Shown: positions 1 to 5,188 of the stretch, in pieces
Position numbering within the stretch: the stretch's first letter is position 1
Layout of the letters: each line of letters opens with the position of its first letter
DNA from: Methanoregula sp.
GTDB taxonomy: Archaea > Halobacteriota > Methanomicrobia > Methanomicrobiales > Methanospirillaceae
Assembly (NCBI GenBank): GCA_028711405.1
Contig: JAQTSH010000109.1
Span: 1-5,879 of the forward strand
DNA length: 5,879 nucleotides
Direction: 5' to 3'
The notes under the pieces: generated by a model
Database searches by the model: none
Seen by the model: only the letters and a program-made list of their open reading frames with translations
What the model was told of the DNA's origin: nothing
Made by a program: the position numbers and the translations under genes

Positions 1-1
1 C

Positions 2-121
2 CGGATTGCGCTCGCACTCGATAAAGAGGTCCCGGTCTTCTTTATCTCCTCAAAGAAGAAGGATGACGTGCGGTTTGTCCTTGAATCCCTCGTAGACTTC
101 ATCACCCAGTATCCCTATTAG
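2..121 (+). CDS. C-terminal end of an unrecognised protein (5' truncated)
   Basis: An open frame enters from the left edge and ends at TAG (119-121), leaving 39 residues. It begins RIALALDKEVPVFFIS, followed by a lysine-rich KKKDD turn and a final amphipathic stretch ending ITQYPY. The alternation of a short helix, a hydrophobic VPVFFIS strand and a closing helix looks like the end of an alpha/beta fold, but that is only inference. The other two + frames hit stops quickly, and third positions are GC-rich as in the neighbouring genes, so I take it as real coding sequence. I do not recognise the family from this tail. It lies 129 bases upstream of dphB in the same direction; cotranscription is possible but not shown. 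Confidence 0.7.
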   Translation, partial: RIALALDKEVPVFFISSKKKDDVRFVLESLVDFITQYPY

Positions 122-130
122 ACCGGGCAG

Positions 131-162
131 TCACGGGCATGAGATGACACCGGTCACCGTGA
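131..162. repeat. Inverted repeat in the gap before dphB
   Basis: TCACGG (131-136) and CCGTGA (157-162) are perfect inverted arms around a 20-base spacer. A second small dyad, CGGT-C-ACCG (151-159), overlaps the right arm. The element starts 9 bases after the stop of the upstream gene. No U-run follows directly, so it is not a clear terminator; it could be an operator or chance in GC-rich DNA. The rest of the 122-250 gap holds a weak AT-rich stretch (AATAATTAA, about 171-179) that might serve as a TATA box. Confidence 0.25.
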
Positions 163-250
163 AGGACAGGAATAATTAACCGCCCCATGCTCCTATGTAT
201 GCACCGGAAATGAACGGCTACATCCCTTTACGGTACCGGAGAATCGATCG

Positions 251-1000
251 ATGCTGACCTTTGTCGGACTCGGGCTCTATGATAAAGAAGACATCTCAGA
301 GAAAGGGCTTGCCCTCATCCGGAGTGCGGACGAGGTATTTCTCGAATGTTACACGTCCCGGTTGATGGGCACCACGCTTTTTGAACTCGAAGAGTTCTAT
401 GGTAAGCCGGTTCACCCGCTGTACCGGGAGGATGTGGAGCAGTACCCTGAACAACTTCTCGATTCTGCCTCGCGGGGCAACGTTGTCTTTCTCTGTGCCG
501 GAGACCCGATGGTCTCCACGACCCATGCGGATCTCAGGATGCGGGCAAAGAAGCGGGGGATTCCGACCGCGATCATCCATGCCGCCTCGATTGCGAGCGC
601 GGTCTGCGGGCTTTCCGGGCTCCAGAACTACCGGTTCGGGAAGGCATGTTCGGTGCCGTTCCCGCAGAAGAACTGGTTTCCCACCTCCCCCATGGATGTG
701 ATACAGGAGAACCTCTCCCGGAATCTCCACACCCTTGTCTACCTCGATATCCAGAAGGACCGGTACATGACCGTGGGGGAGGCGGTAAAAATCCTCGAGC
801 ACCTCGCACGGGAAAAAGGAATCACGATCCCGCTCTATATCGGTATCGCCCGTGCGGGTTCGGGTACGCCGGTCGTCCGGGCGGGTACCGCAGAACAGGT
901 CAGTACCACGGCATTCGGGCAGCCGCTGCATATCGTCATCGTCCCCGCTGCACTGCACGACATGGAACGGGAGTACCTGGAGATGTTTGCTGACTTATGA
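251..1000 (+). CDS. dphB: Diphthine synthase (EF-2 diphthamide methyltransferase)
   Basis: This cytosolic SAM-dependent methyltransferase acts in diphthamide synthesis. In archaea it methylates the amino group of the 3-amino-3-carboxypropyl histidine on elongation factor 2 to give diphthine. The 249-residue protein has the usual family length. Visible signatures are the N-terminal strand and loop LTFVGLGLYDKEDIS (2-16), ECYTS (32-36), the SAM-pocket motif GDPMVSTTHADL (84-95), and AASIASAVCGLSGLQNYRFG (111-130), the typical DphB version of the tetrapyrrole-methylase fold. The C-terminal half has YIGIARAGS (196-204) and HIVIVP (227-232). The ATG at 251 has GGAG at 238-241, a good spacing. Its stop overlaps the next gene as ATGA (997-1000), implying translational coupling to the DUF357 protein. 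Archaeal rather than eukaryotic Dph5 origin is inferred from the context. Confidence 0.96.
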   Translation: MLTFVGLGLYDKEDISEKGLALIRSADEVFLECYTSRLMGTTLFELEEFYGKPVHPLYREDVEQYPEQLLDSASRGNVVFLCAGDPMVSTTHADLRMRAKKRGIPTAIIHAASIASAVCGLSGLQNYRFGKACSVPFPQKNWFPTSPMDVIQENLSRNLHTLVYLDIQKDRYMTVGEAVKILEHLAREKGITIPLYIGIARAGSGTPVVRAGTAEQVSTTAFGQPLHIVIVPAALHDMEREYLEMFADL

Positions 1001-1587
1001 AGATCGCTTTTTGCGGGACACTCCTGTCTGAAGATGTATCCCACACGACAATTCCCCTGCCGGAGATCACTCCCCTGGGAACGATTGCCGGGACGGTACT
1101 TGGCATGGCGCACGCCTATTCCCAGGACGGGGCAACGTTCGAGGCAGCCGGGGATCTGGTCAATGCCCTCGCCAGTTACTGGTACGGGTTTGGCTGGTTG
1201 CACTTCGGGTGTGCCTACGGGCTGCTTTCCCTGCCCGGTTCCCCCGGCACCCCCCACAAATCCTGCCCGTTCCAGGGCTCCTGTGACAAACTTCCCCACC
1301 ATCTCGGACCAAAACTTTACGAGAAAACCATCAGGTACGCCCGGTTGCTCGACACTGCCCGGACCTCTGTTGTCCCCGCCCCGGACCCGGCAACGAGCGT
1401 TCATGAGTTTGCCGCCCGGCTGCTCGTGATCGTCGCAGCGTATGCCACCCAGGGAATGTATTACTCACACGGGGAACAGTATGAGGACGCCCTCTCCTGT
1501 TTCAGTTACGGGCATGGCTGGCTGGATGCCGGTGTACGGGCAGGTTTGTTCCAGGTCATCGGGAACCGCGACGTGTTCACCATCTGA
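997..1587 (+). CDS. DUF357-family protein with two repeat copies
   Basis: The 196-residue protein has unknown function. The C-terminal part (about 138-187) carries the DUF357 signature: a helical segment, then YEDALSCFSYGHGWLDAGVR (162-181). A second, more diverged copy lies at about 31-77, with LVNALASYWYGFGWLHFG (54-71). Aligned at an offset of 108 residues, both share A-L, YG-GWL, G and GL (for example A57/A165, W67/W175, L68/L176, G71/G179, L76/L184). The linker holds CPFQGSC (90-96), two cysteines that could bind metal or form a disulfide; this is speculative. DUF357 is a small, mainly archaeal, all-helical domain. No signal peptide or clear membrane span is seen. The start ATG overlaps the dphB stop by 4 bases, so it is probably translated by coupling. 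A link to EF-2 modification or translation is only an inference from this arrangement. Confidence 0.88.
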   Translation: MKIAFCGTLLSEDVSHTTIPLPEITPLGTIAGTVLGMAHAYSQDGATFEAAGDLVNALASYWYGFGWLHFGCAYGLLSLPGSPGTPHKSCPFQGSCDKLPHHLGPKLYEKTIRYARLLDTARTSVVPAPDPATSVHEFAARLLVIVAAYATQGMYYSHGEQYEDALSCFSYGHGWLDAGVRAGLFQVIGNRDVFTI

Positions 1588-1693
1588 CGCGAAAGAAAAA
1601 CGGGTCAGCCAGCCGTGTATCATACCAGTGAACGGTACGAGACGACATGCATGCCGGGAATGAAAACGGCGTGCCGGTTTCCAGACTAAAGAG

Positions 1694-1700
1694 TATAATA
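1694..1700 (+). promoter_or_regulatory. Possible TATA box upstream of the membrane protein gene
   Basis: TATAATA, preceded by the A-rich ACTAAAGAG, is the most TATA-like stretch in this gap. Archaeal transcription normally starts about 25 bases downstream, which would be near 1720, giving an unusually long leader before the ATG at 1885. The match is to consensus only, so use is uncertain. Confidence 0.3.
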
Positions 1701-1810
1701 GTTTGCCCGGTAACCTGATACGGAACCGCTATCCGGGGTTTCTGCCGGACAACGATGCCGGTGTGCCGCACCATACCTGCCGCACAAAGATCCATCCCGT
1801 TTTCGATCTG

Positions 1811-1827
1811 AACCGGAGCCACCGGTT
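1811..1827 (+). repeat. Small hairpin in the leader region
   Basis: AACCGG (1811-1816) and CCGGTT (1822-1827) form a perfect 6-bp stem with a 5-base loop, extendable by one G-U pair. It lies about 48 bases upstream of the GGAG ribosome binding site of the membrane protein gene. It could shape the leader RNA or be chance; no T-run follows, so it is not an archaeal-type terminator. Confidence 0.35.
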
Positions 1828-1874
1828 TGGTGTGTCGCGGTATCCTTGACTTGCGGTGTTTTTGTACGTCTCGT

Positions 1875-1878
1875 GGAG
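1875..1878 (+). promoter_or_regulatory. Ribosome binding site that fixes the start at 1885
   Basis: GGAG, within GTGGAG, lies 6 bases before the ATG at 1885. The longer in-frame alternative, a TTG at 1846, has no comparable site and would add 13 residues, so the ATG is preferred. Confidence 0.7.
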
Positions 1879-1884
1879 AAGATC

Positions 1885-2901
1885 ATGGAAAAATCCCAAA
1901 GGAAATGGCTGTATCTCTCCATCGGGTTCTCGCTCGTGGTCCTTGTGGTCATTCTCTGTCTCACGATCAACGAGACGACGCTCCAGTACCTCCAGGAGGT
2001 CAATGTGCTCTTTTTAGTCCTCGCGTGCCTGACCCATCTCCTCACGATGTGCATCTGGGCGTGGCGAGTCAGGACGATGTCCGGTTCGCTCGGGTACCGG
2101 ATCGGATTTTTTTATTCCTTGAACATGATCTTTGCCAACCTGCTCGCGGCAGCCATAACCCCGGCACAAGCGGGAGGGGAACCGGTACGCATCCACGAAC
2201 TCTACAAGGCTCACGTCCCAATCGGGGATGCAACCGCTGTCGTCATCATGGAACGGGTACTGGACGGTATCGCGCTCGCAGGGCTTGCCGCGTTTGCGAT
2301 GCTCGTCCTCACCGACCAGTGGAAGAGCCTCGGTGCCATCTCCGGGATCATGGTCGTCGTCACCTGGATCTTCGTCGCCGGGTGCCTTGTCCTGTTCTTC
2401 CTTGCGATGCGCCGACCTGATGTAATCAAACGGGTGGCTCACCGGTGCGCACGTTTCTTTACCCGGAAATGGGAGGTGGCGGAGGTGGAAGAACTGGATG
2501 CACAAATCGATCTCGAGATCGGGAACTTCCATTGCGCCGTCGGAAAATTCACCCGCACCGCGAAGGGCGGGCTCGTCCGGGGATTTCTCTGTACCCTCCT
2601 CTTCTGGGTATCCGGGACGCTCACCGCCTCATTGATCCTGGTCGGACTCGGTCAACCCCCGCTCATCCTTGAGTCGTTCGTGATCCAGCTCATCCTTGCC
2701 ATCCTCATGCTGCTCCCGCTCACCCCGGGGGGTTCCGGGGTAGCCGAGATCGGCGCCACCACCCTGTATGCGATCTTCATCCCCGCATCCATTGTAGGCA
2801 TCTTCGTTGTCATCTGGCGGCTCGTCCTCTATTATTTCAACATCGCCCTCGGCATCCTGGCGGGTTGTATCATCGTCCGAAGGGAAGCCCACAAACCATA
2901 A
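1885..2901 (+). CDS. UPF0104 / LPG-synthase-TM family membrane protein
   Basis: This 338-residue polytopic membrane protein belongs to the family named after the flippase-like membrane domain of bacterial lysylphosphatidylglycerol synthase; archaeal members include the N-terminal part of AglD-type proteins. Hydrophobic spans are visible at about 8-28, 41-60, 77-92, 127-143, 152-174, 233-254, 264-280 and 295-332 (probably two spans). Family-type motifs are TPAQAGGEPVRIHELYK (92-108), ERVLDGIALAG (123-133), LPLTPGGSGVAEIG (277-290) and WRLVLYYFNIALG (311-323). The loop at about 175-230 is charged and probably cytoplasmic. There is no soluble catalytic domain, so aminoacyl transfer is not expected; a role in lipid or lipid-linked sugar movement is possible but unproven. 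Start ATG 1885 is chosen over TTG 1846 because GGAG stands 6 bases before it. The downstream gap has only a short T-run (2913-2916) as a possible terminator. Confidence 0.88.
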   Translation: MEKSQRKWLYLSIGFSLVVLVVILCLTINETTLQYLQEVNVLFLVLACLTHLLTMCIWAWRVRTMSGSLGYRIGFFYSLNMIFANLLAAAITPAQAGGEPVRIHELYKAHVPIGDATAVVIMERVLDGIALAGLAAFAMLVLTDQWKSLGAISGIMVVVTWIFVAGCLVLFFLAMRRPDVIKRVAHRCARFFTRKWEVAEVEELDAQIDLEIGNFHCAVGKFTRTAKGGLVRGFLCTLLFWVSGTLTASLILVGLGQPPLILESFVIQLILAILMLLPLTPGGSGVAEIGATTLYAIFIPASIVGIFVVIWRLVLYYFNIALGILAGCIIVRREAHKP

Positions 2902-2940
2902 CTCATTCATCCTTTTGGTCATCGCTCTTTCCCACCTCAC

Positions 2941-2950
2941 CATTTATCAG
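2941..2950 (+). promoter_or_regulatory. Possible TATA box for the DUF151 gene
   Basis: CATTTATCAG contains a TTTAT core about 30 bases before the ATG at 2977. Transcription would then start close to the ATG, giving a leaderless or very short-leader mRNA. This agrees with the lack of a well-placed ribosome binding site: GGAG at 2951-2954 is 22 bases away. This is consensus matching only. Confidence 0.3.
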
Positions 2951-2976
2951 GGAGAACGGCAATCATAGAATCAGGC

Positions 2977-3429
2977 ATGGCTCCGGTTACATGTGAAGTC
3001 AGGGGGGTATTTGTCGCAGTCAGCGACGCTGCCACCGTTCCGCTCGTCATACTCACGGCAGGGGAAGACCGTCAGTTGCCGATCTTTGTCGGGCTCTGGG
3101 AAGCGATCGCCATCAACTGCGCGATCATCCGGGAGGTGACACCCCGCCCGTTCACGCACGATCTGTTTTTGGACCTCATCACAAAATTTTCGATCACACT
3201 AAAATACCTTCAGATCGACAGCATCGAGAACGGGGTCTTCTTTGCAGAACTGGTCTTCTCATCGAACAACCATGAAGAGTATGTCGACTGCCGCCCAAGT
3301 GACGGGATCGCGGTCGCCCTGCGGGGAAACGTCCCGATCCTTGTGGATGAGTCGGTGCTAGATGCTGCCGGGGTGAAGGGAACAACGCTCCCCCACGTCA
3401 TCGACCTGTCCACGTTCCTGCAAAAATAG
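2977..3429 (+). CDS. Bifunctional nuclease domain protein (DUF151)
   Basis: The 150-residue protein consists of essentially one BFN/DUF151 domain. Diagnostic segments are VPLVILTAGEDRQLPIFVGL (21-40) followed by WEAIAI, RPFTHDLFLDLI (57-68), ENGVFFAELVF (84-94), DCRPSDGIAVAL (104-115) and VPILVDESVLDAAGV (119-133). The domain is known structurally from Thermotoga TM0160. Plant relatives are described as having DNase and RNase activity; the archaeal role is not established, so the nuclease name should be taken as a family label. The protein is soluble with no signal peptide. The start is supported by the conserved N-terminal strand CEVRGVFVAV beginning five residues in. It is convergent with hisE, with only 5 bases between the two stop codons. 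Confidence 0.92.
   Translation: MAPVTCEVRGVFVAVSDAATVPLVILTAGEDRQLPIFVGLWEAIAINCAIIREVTPRPFTHDLFLDLITKFSITLKYLQIDSIENGVFFAELVFSSNNHEEYVDCRPSDGIAVALRGNVPILVDESVLDAAGVKGTTLPHVIDLSTFLQK
3422..3426 (-). terminator. Possible T-tract terminator for hisE
   Basis: AAAAA on the + strand reads as TTTTT downstream of the hisE stop on the - strand. It lies inside the last codons of the convergent DUF151 gene. Archaeal termination relies mainly on U-tracts, so this short run is a candidate, but it is weak at five bases. Confidence 0.25.
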
Positions 3430-3434
3430 GGAGA

Positions 3435-3441
3435 TTATTTT
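3435..3441 (+). terminator. Possible T-tract terminator for the DUF151 gene
   Basis: TTATTTT begins 5 bases after the DUF151 stop and lies inside the end of hisE. With no free gap, any terminator of either convergent gene must use the other's coding DNA. This is a weak, short tract. Confidence 0.25.
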
Positions 3442-3737
3442 CGCCGCTCGGCAAGCTCGGTCATCACATCGGCAAGGTCCACATCCGCCGCCCGGAGCGC
3501 GACGAACAGGTGGAACAGGAGATCGGCGGTTTCTTCAACGGTGCGTTTTCCAACCCCGTTTTTCACGGCAAGGATAAACTCTGTTGACTCTTCGCCCACC
3601 TTCTCGAGCACCTTGTCGATCCCCTTCGGGTCACAAAAGAGCCGGCTGGTGTACGAATCCGGAGTCGGGTGATCCGCCCGGTCACAGATAACTTCCCAGA
3701 GTTCACGCACGATTGCGGGATCGACCTGTGGCTTCAT
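3435..3737 (-). CDS. hisE: Phosphoribosyl-ATP pyrophosphatase
   Basis: HisE catalyses the second step of histidine synthesis in the cytosol, hydrolysing phosphoribosyl-ATP to phosphoribosyl-AMP and pyrophosphate. The 100-residue product is a stand-alone enzyme, not fused to HisI. It has the all-alpha NTP-pyrophosphatase (MazG-like) metal-binding pattern: EKVGEESTEFILAVKN (45-60), with E49, E50 and E53, then EETADLLFHLFVAL (68-81), with E69 and D72. SYTSRLF (28-34) and the KVLEKVGEE block are typical of HisE. Start ATG 3737 is chosen over the upstream in-frame ATG at 3794 because AAGGAG (3743-3748) sits 5 bases before it and the extra 19 residues look unlike the family. The ATG overlaps the nusA stop as ATGA, so the two are probably cotranscribed and translationally coupled. 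No other his gene is in the window. Confidence 0.95.
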   Translation of the reverse strand: MKPQVDPAIVRELWEVICDRADHPTPDSYTSRLFCDPKGIDKVLEKVGEESTEFILAVKNGVGKRTVEETADLLFHLFVALRAADVDLADVMTELAERRK

Positions 3738-4177
3738 GCGGTCTCCTTGCCGAGCAGCACTTCCCCGATCTCGATCCCGTGAAACCTCCGGCACAGGATG
3801 CGCGCTTTCTCGATATTGCAGCCGGCTTTCCCGATCGCAATGCCAAGGTCGCTCTTCTTGTGCACGAACACGTTCACCGATCCGCTGTCGGGTGTCCGTT
3901 CGACTCCCGTCACCTCAGCCGGTTTGAATATGTTCGCGATGAAGACATCCGGTTCTTCAGCATATTCCACCATCTCGATACGCTTGCCGAGCACGTTCTG
4001 CAACCGCTTGATATTATCCCCTTTCTTGCCAATTGCAAGCCCCATGTCACCCTGCCGGATCACGTAGATCACCCGGTCGAACCGGTCATCGATCACGCAG
4101 TCCAGCGCGGTGGACCGGGTCAGGATTCGCAGCTCCTCGATGTACCTCCGCTCTTTAAAACCGATATTGCGCTCCAT
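3734..4177 (-). CDS. nusA: Archaeal NusA-like transcription factor (two KH domains)
   Basis: The 147-residue protein matches the length and layout of archaeal NusA, which corresponds to the KH1-KH2 core of bacterial NusA and lacks the S1 and N-terminal polymerase-binding domains. KH1 has DMGLAIGKKGDNIKRLQ (44-60), with GxxG loop GKKG (50-53), followed by VLGKRIEMVEYAEEP. KH2 has LGIAIGKAGCNIEKARIL (111-128), with GxxG loop GKAG (116-119). These loops bind single-stranded RNA, and the protein is thought to act in transcription elongation or termination. In many Euryarchaeota nusA sits between RNA polymerase or L30e genes and rpsL; here it is followed by an overlapping hisE and preceded by a SIMPL gene, so it is either relocated or a paralogue. 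ATG 4177 has only a weak upstream site (AGGAT). Confidence 0.9.
   Translation of the reverse strand: MERNIGFKERRYIEELRILTRSTALDCVIDDRFDRVIYVIRQGDMGLAIGKKGDNIKRLQNVLGKRIEMVEYAEEPDVFIANIFKPAEVTGVERTPDSGSVNVFVHKKSDLGIAIGKAGCNIEKARILCRRFHGIEIGEVLLGKETA
3743..3748 (-). promoter_or_regulatory. Strong ribosome binding site for hisE within nusA
   Basis: Read on the - strand this is AAGGAG, 5 bases before the hisE ATG at 3737. It lies within the last codons of nusA and decides the hisE start against the longer frame from 3794. Confidence 0.75.
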
Positions 4178-4210
4178 TTCAGATCAATCCTATTGTATCC
4201 GCAATTTTTG

Positions 4211-4220
4211 GGATATTCGA
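4211..4220 (-). promoter_or_regulatory. Possible promoter of nusA-hisE
   Basis: On the - strand TCGAATATCC carries a TATA-like core 34-43 bases before the nusA ATG. Initiation would fall near 4188, giving a leader of about ten bases and fitting the weak ribosome binding site. Consensus match only. Confidence 0.3.
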
Positions 4221-4238
4221 TACTTACACGATATTGGA

Positions 4239-4252
4239 TCCCGCTTTCGGGA
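4239..4252. repeat. Short inverted repeat upstream of nusA
   Basis: TCCCG and CGGGA form a perfect 5-bp stem with a CTTT loop. It lies between the SIMPL terminator candidate and the putative nusA promoter. It may be part of a termination or regulatory site, or chance. Confidence 0.3.
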
Positions 4253-4293
4253 CATGTACACTGATTTAAGAATTGATCACACGCTCTAACTGT

Positions 4294-4299
4294 AAAAAA
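4294..4299 (-). terminator. Poly-T terminator candidate after the SIMPL gene
   Basis: AAAAAA on the + strand is read as TTTTTT on the - strand, 21 bases past the SIMPL stop codon. A U-run of this kind is the normal archaeal termination signal, so nusA is probably a separate transcription unit. Confidence 0.45.
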
Positions 4300-4320
4300 G
4301 TTGTGAAGATGACCCGGCAG

Positions 4321-5055
4321 TTACCGGATCCGGTACGTGACCGATACCTGCGCGGTGACCGTGATATCGCCCGTCTGGATCGGTGTCGCTGCTCCCGCAG
4401 ATTTCATCATTACACTGTCTGCCTGGTAATTCTGGAACAGCACCGGGGTATACCCGCCGCTCGTCTCCGCGCTCTTCACATCAAGGATCGTGGTGCCGAG
4501 CGCAGTCGCGATAGTGTCCGCATCTGCGCGGGCACGCGTGACCGCGTTTGTCAGTGCCTGGGTCCGGAGCACCTGCGCCTGTGCATCGGAGAGCAGGAAC
4601 TGGATCGATTGTGCCTGGTTGATGCCGTTTGCCACCGCAATATCAATGACATCGCCGGTCTTGTTCACGTCATGGAGCGTGACCGTGAGGGTATTGGACA
4701 CCTGGTAGGTGCGGACTTTCTGACCAAAGGGGGTCTTTGTGTCTTCGTAGACCGGGTAGATCGTGTACCCGGTAGTCTTCAGCGCATCTTTCGGGATCCC
4801 GTAGGCAACGAGGGCATCGATCACACTCGTCATCTGCAGGGCGTTTGCCTGCTGAGCAACCTTTACATCTGAATTTTCCGTCGAAACGGCAAAGGTGACC
4901 TGTGCCCGATCAGGTGTACCGATCACATTTCCCGATCCGGAAACAGAGATGGTTTTTTCATTGGTCGTATCAGTCACCGCTGCGGATGCGCAGCCGACAA
5001 GCGCCATCGCAATGATTGCGGTGATCGCAATGAACAGGGGGATTCGTCGTGTCAT
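4321..5055 (-). CDS. SIMPL (DUF541) domain protein, exported or lipid-anchored
   Basis: The 244-residue SIMPL-family protein has an unclear role; relatives in bacteria include periplasmic proteins linked to oxidative stress. The N-terminus is a signal peptide: MTRRIPLF, a hydrophobic core to about residue 19, then the lipobox-like LVGC (19-22), with Cys22 a likely lipid anchor. The mature part has ISVSGSGNVIGTPDRAQV (36-53), the hallmark opening of the domain, TTGYTIYPVYED (94-105), YQVSNTLTVTLHDVNKTGDV (117-136), ALTNAVTRARADADTIATAL (167-186) and a closing strand ITVTAQVSVTYRI (231-243). ATG 5055 is preferred; an in-frame GTG at 5064 would add three residues. GTGA (5061-5064) can act as a weak ribosome site for the ATG. 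A weak TTTAA on the - strand (5087-5091) would give a very short leader. It is divergent from the homoaconitase-family gene. Confidence 0.88.
   Translation of the reverse strand: MTRRIPLFIAITAIIAMALVGCASAAVTDTTNEKTISVSGSGNVIGTPDRAQVTFAVSTENSDVKVAQQANALQMTSVIDALVAYGIPKDALKTTGYTIYPVYEDTKTPFGQKVRTYQVSNTLTVTLHDVNKTGDVIDIAVANGINQAQSIQFLLSDAQAQVLRTQALTNAVTRARADADTIATALGTTILDVKSAETSGGYTPVLFQNYQADSVMMKSAGAATPIQTGDITVTAQVSVTYRIR
4322..4335. repeat. 14-base perfect palindrome at the end of the SIMPL gene
   Basis: TACCGGATCCGGTA is its own reverse complement and covers the last codons and part of the stop of the SIMPL gene. It has no loop, so it is poorly suited to an RNA hairpin; it encodes the ending YRIR. 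It probably reflects codon choice but is unusually long for chance. Confidence 0.35.
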
Positions 5056-5115
5056 AATTGTCACGTGATCTTGAACTGAGATGAGGTTAAAGGTTACTTT
5101 GACTGCGATTTTTTT

Positions 5116-5127
5116 CGAACCTATAAT
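5116..5127 (+). promoter_or_regulatory. Promoter candidate for the homoaconitase-family gene
   Basis: CGAAC followed by CTATAAT looks like a BRE plus TATA box. It lies about 65 bases before ATG 5189, which predicts initiation near 5148 and a leader of about 40 bases. A run of seven T (5109-5115) lies just upstream. It is the best promoter-like match in the 133-base divergent gap. Confidence 0.45.
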
Positions 5128-5188
5128 GTCTGGAGCGGGTTCCCCAAACTAAATGTGCGATTACGGTGCATAGTACTCCTGATAACGC

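Larger units (their letters stand above)
1588..1884. other. 297-base gap with no convincing gene
   Basis: No supported coding region is seen between the DUF357 gene and the membrane protein gene. A GTG-started open frame of 81 codons runs on the - strand (1822 to 1577), but it has no recognisable motif and overlaps the DUF357 stop. The gap holds a possible TATA box near 1694, a small hairpin at 1811-1827, and four scattered TGCCG copies (1743, 1756, 1764, 1778) with irregular spacing, which I regard as base-composition noise. If the TATA box is used, the downstream gene would have a leader of roughly 160 bases. No tRNA or known riboswitch fold was recognised. Confidence 0.5.

Noticed and set aside
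296..958. 220-codon open frame on the - strand, opposite dphB
   Set aside because: The composition is rich in R, D, G and P with no family motif, typical of the antisense of a GC-rich gene; the opposite strand encodes a full-length DphB.
1743..1782. Four TGCCG copies resembling a short repeat array
   Set aside because: Spacings of 13, 8 and 14 bases are irregular and the word is common in this GC-rich sequence, so it is not a CRISPR or iteron array.
1577..1822. 81-codon - strand frame in the 297-base gap
   Set aside because: It starts with GTG, lacks a ribosome site and any motif, and overlaps the DUF357 stop. I could not support it as a gene, though conservation was not testable here.
1827..2420. 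197-codon + strand open frame overlapping the membrane protein gene
   Set aside because: It is out of frame with the recognised protein, rich in R, H, P and C, and lacks a domain signature.
2014..2532. 172-codon open frame on the - strand, opposite the membrane protein gene
   Set aside because: It is an antisense shadow: highly charged with no motif, while the + strand has clear membrane spans and family motifs.
3738..3794. Longer hisE start at 3794, adding 19 residues
   Set aside because: The extension lies inside nusA, is low-complexity and Arg-rich, and the AAGGAG at 3743-3748 points to ATG 3737.
3713..4264. 183-codon + strand open frame across nusA
   Set aside because: It is the antisense of nusA, whose two KH domains are unmistakable.
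4273..4872. 199-codon + strand open frame across the SIMPL gene
   Set aside because: It is antisense to a complete SIMPL domain with signal peptide; the Arg- and Cys-rich product resembles no family I know.
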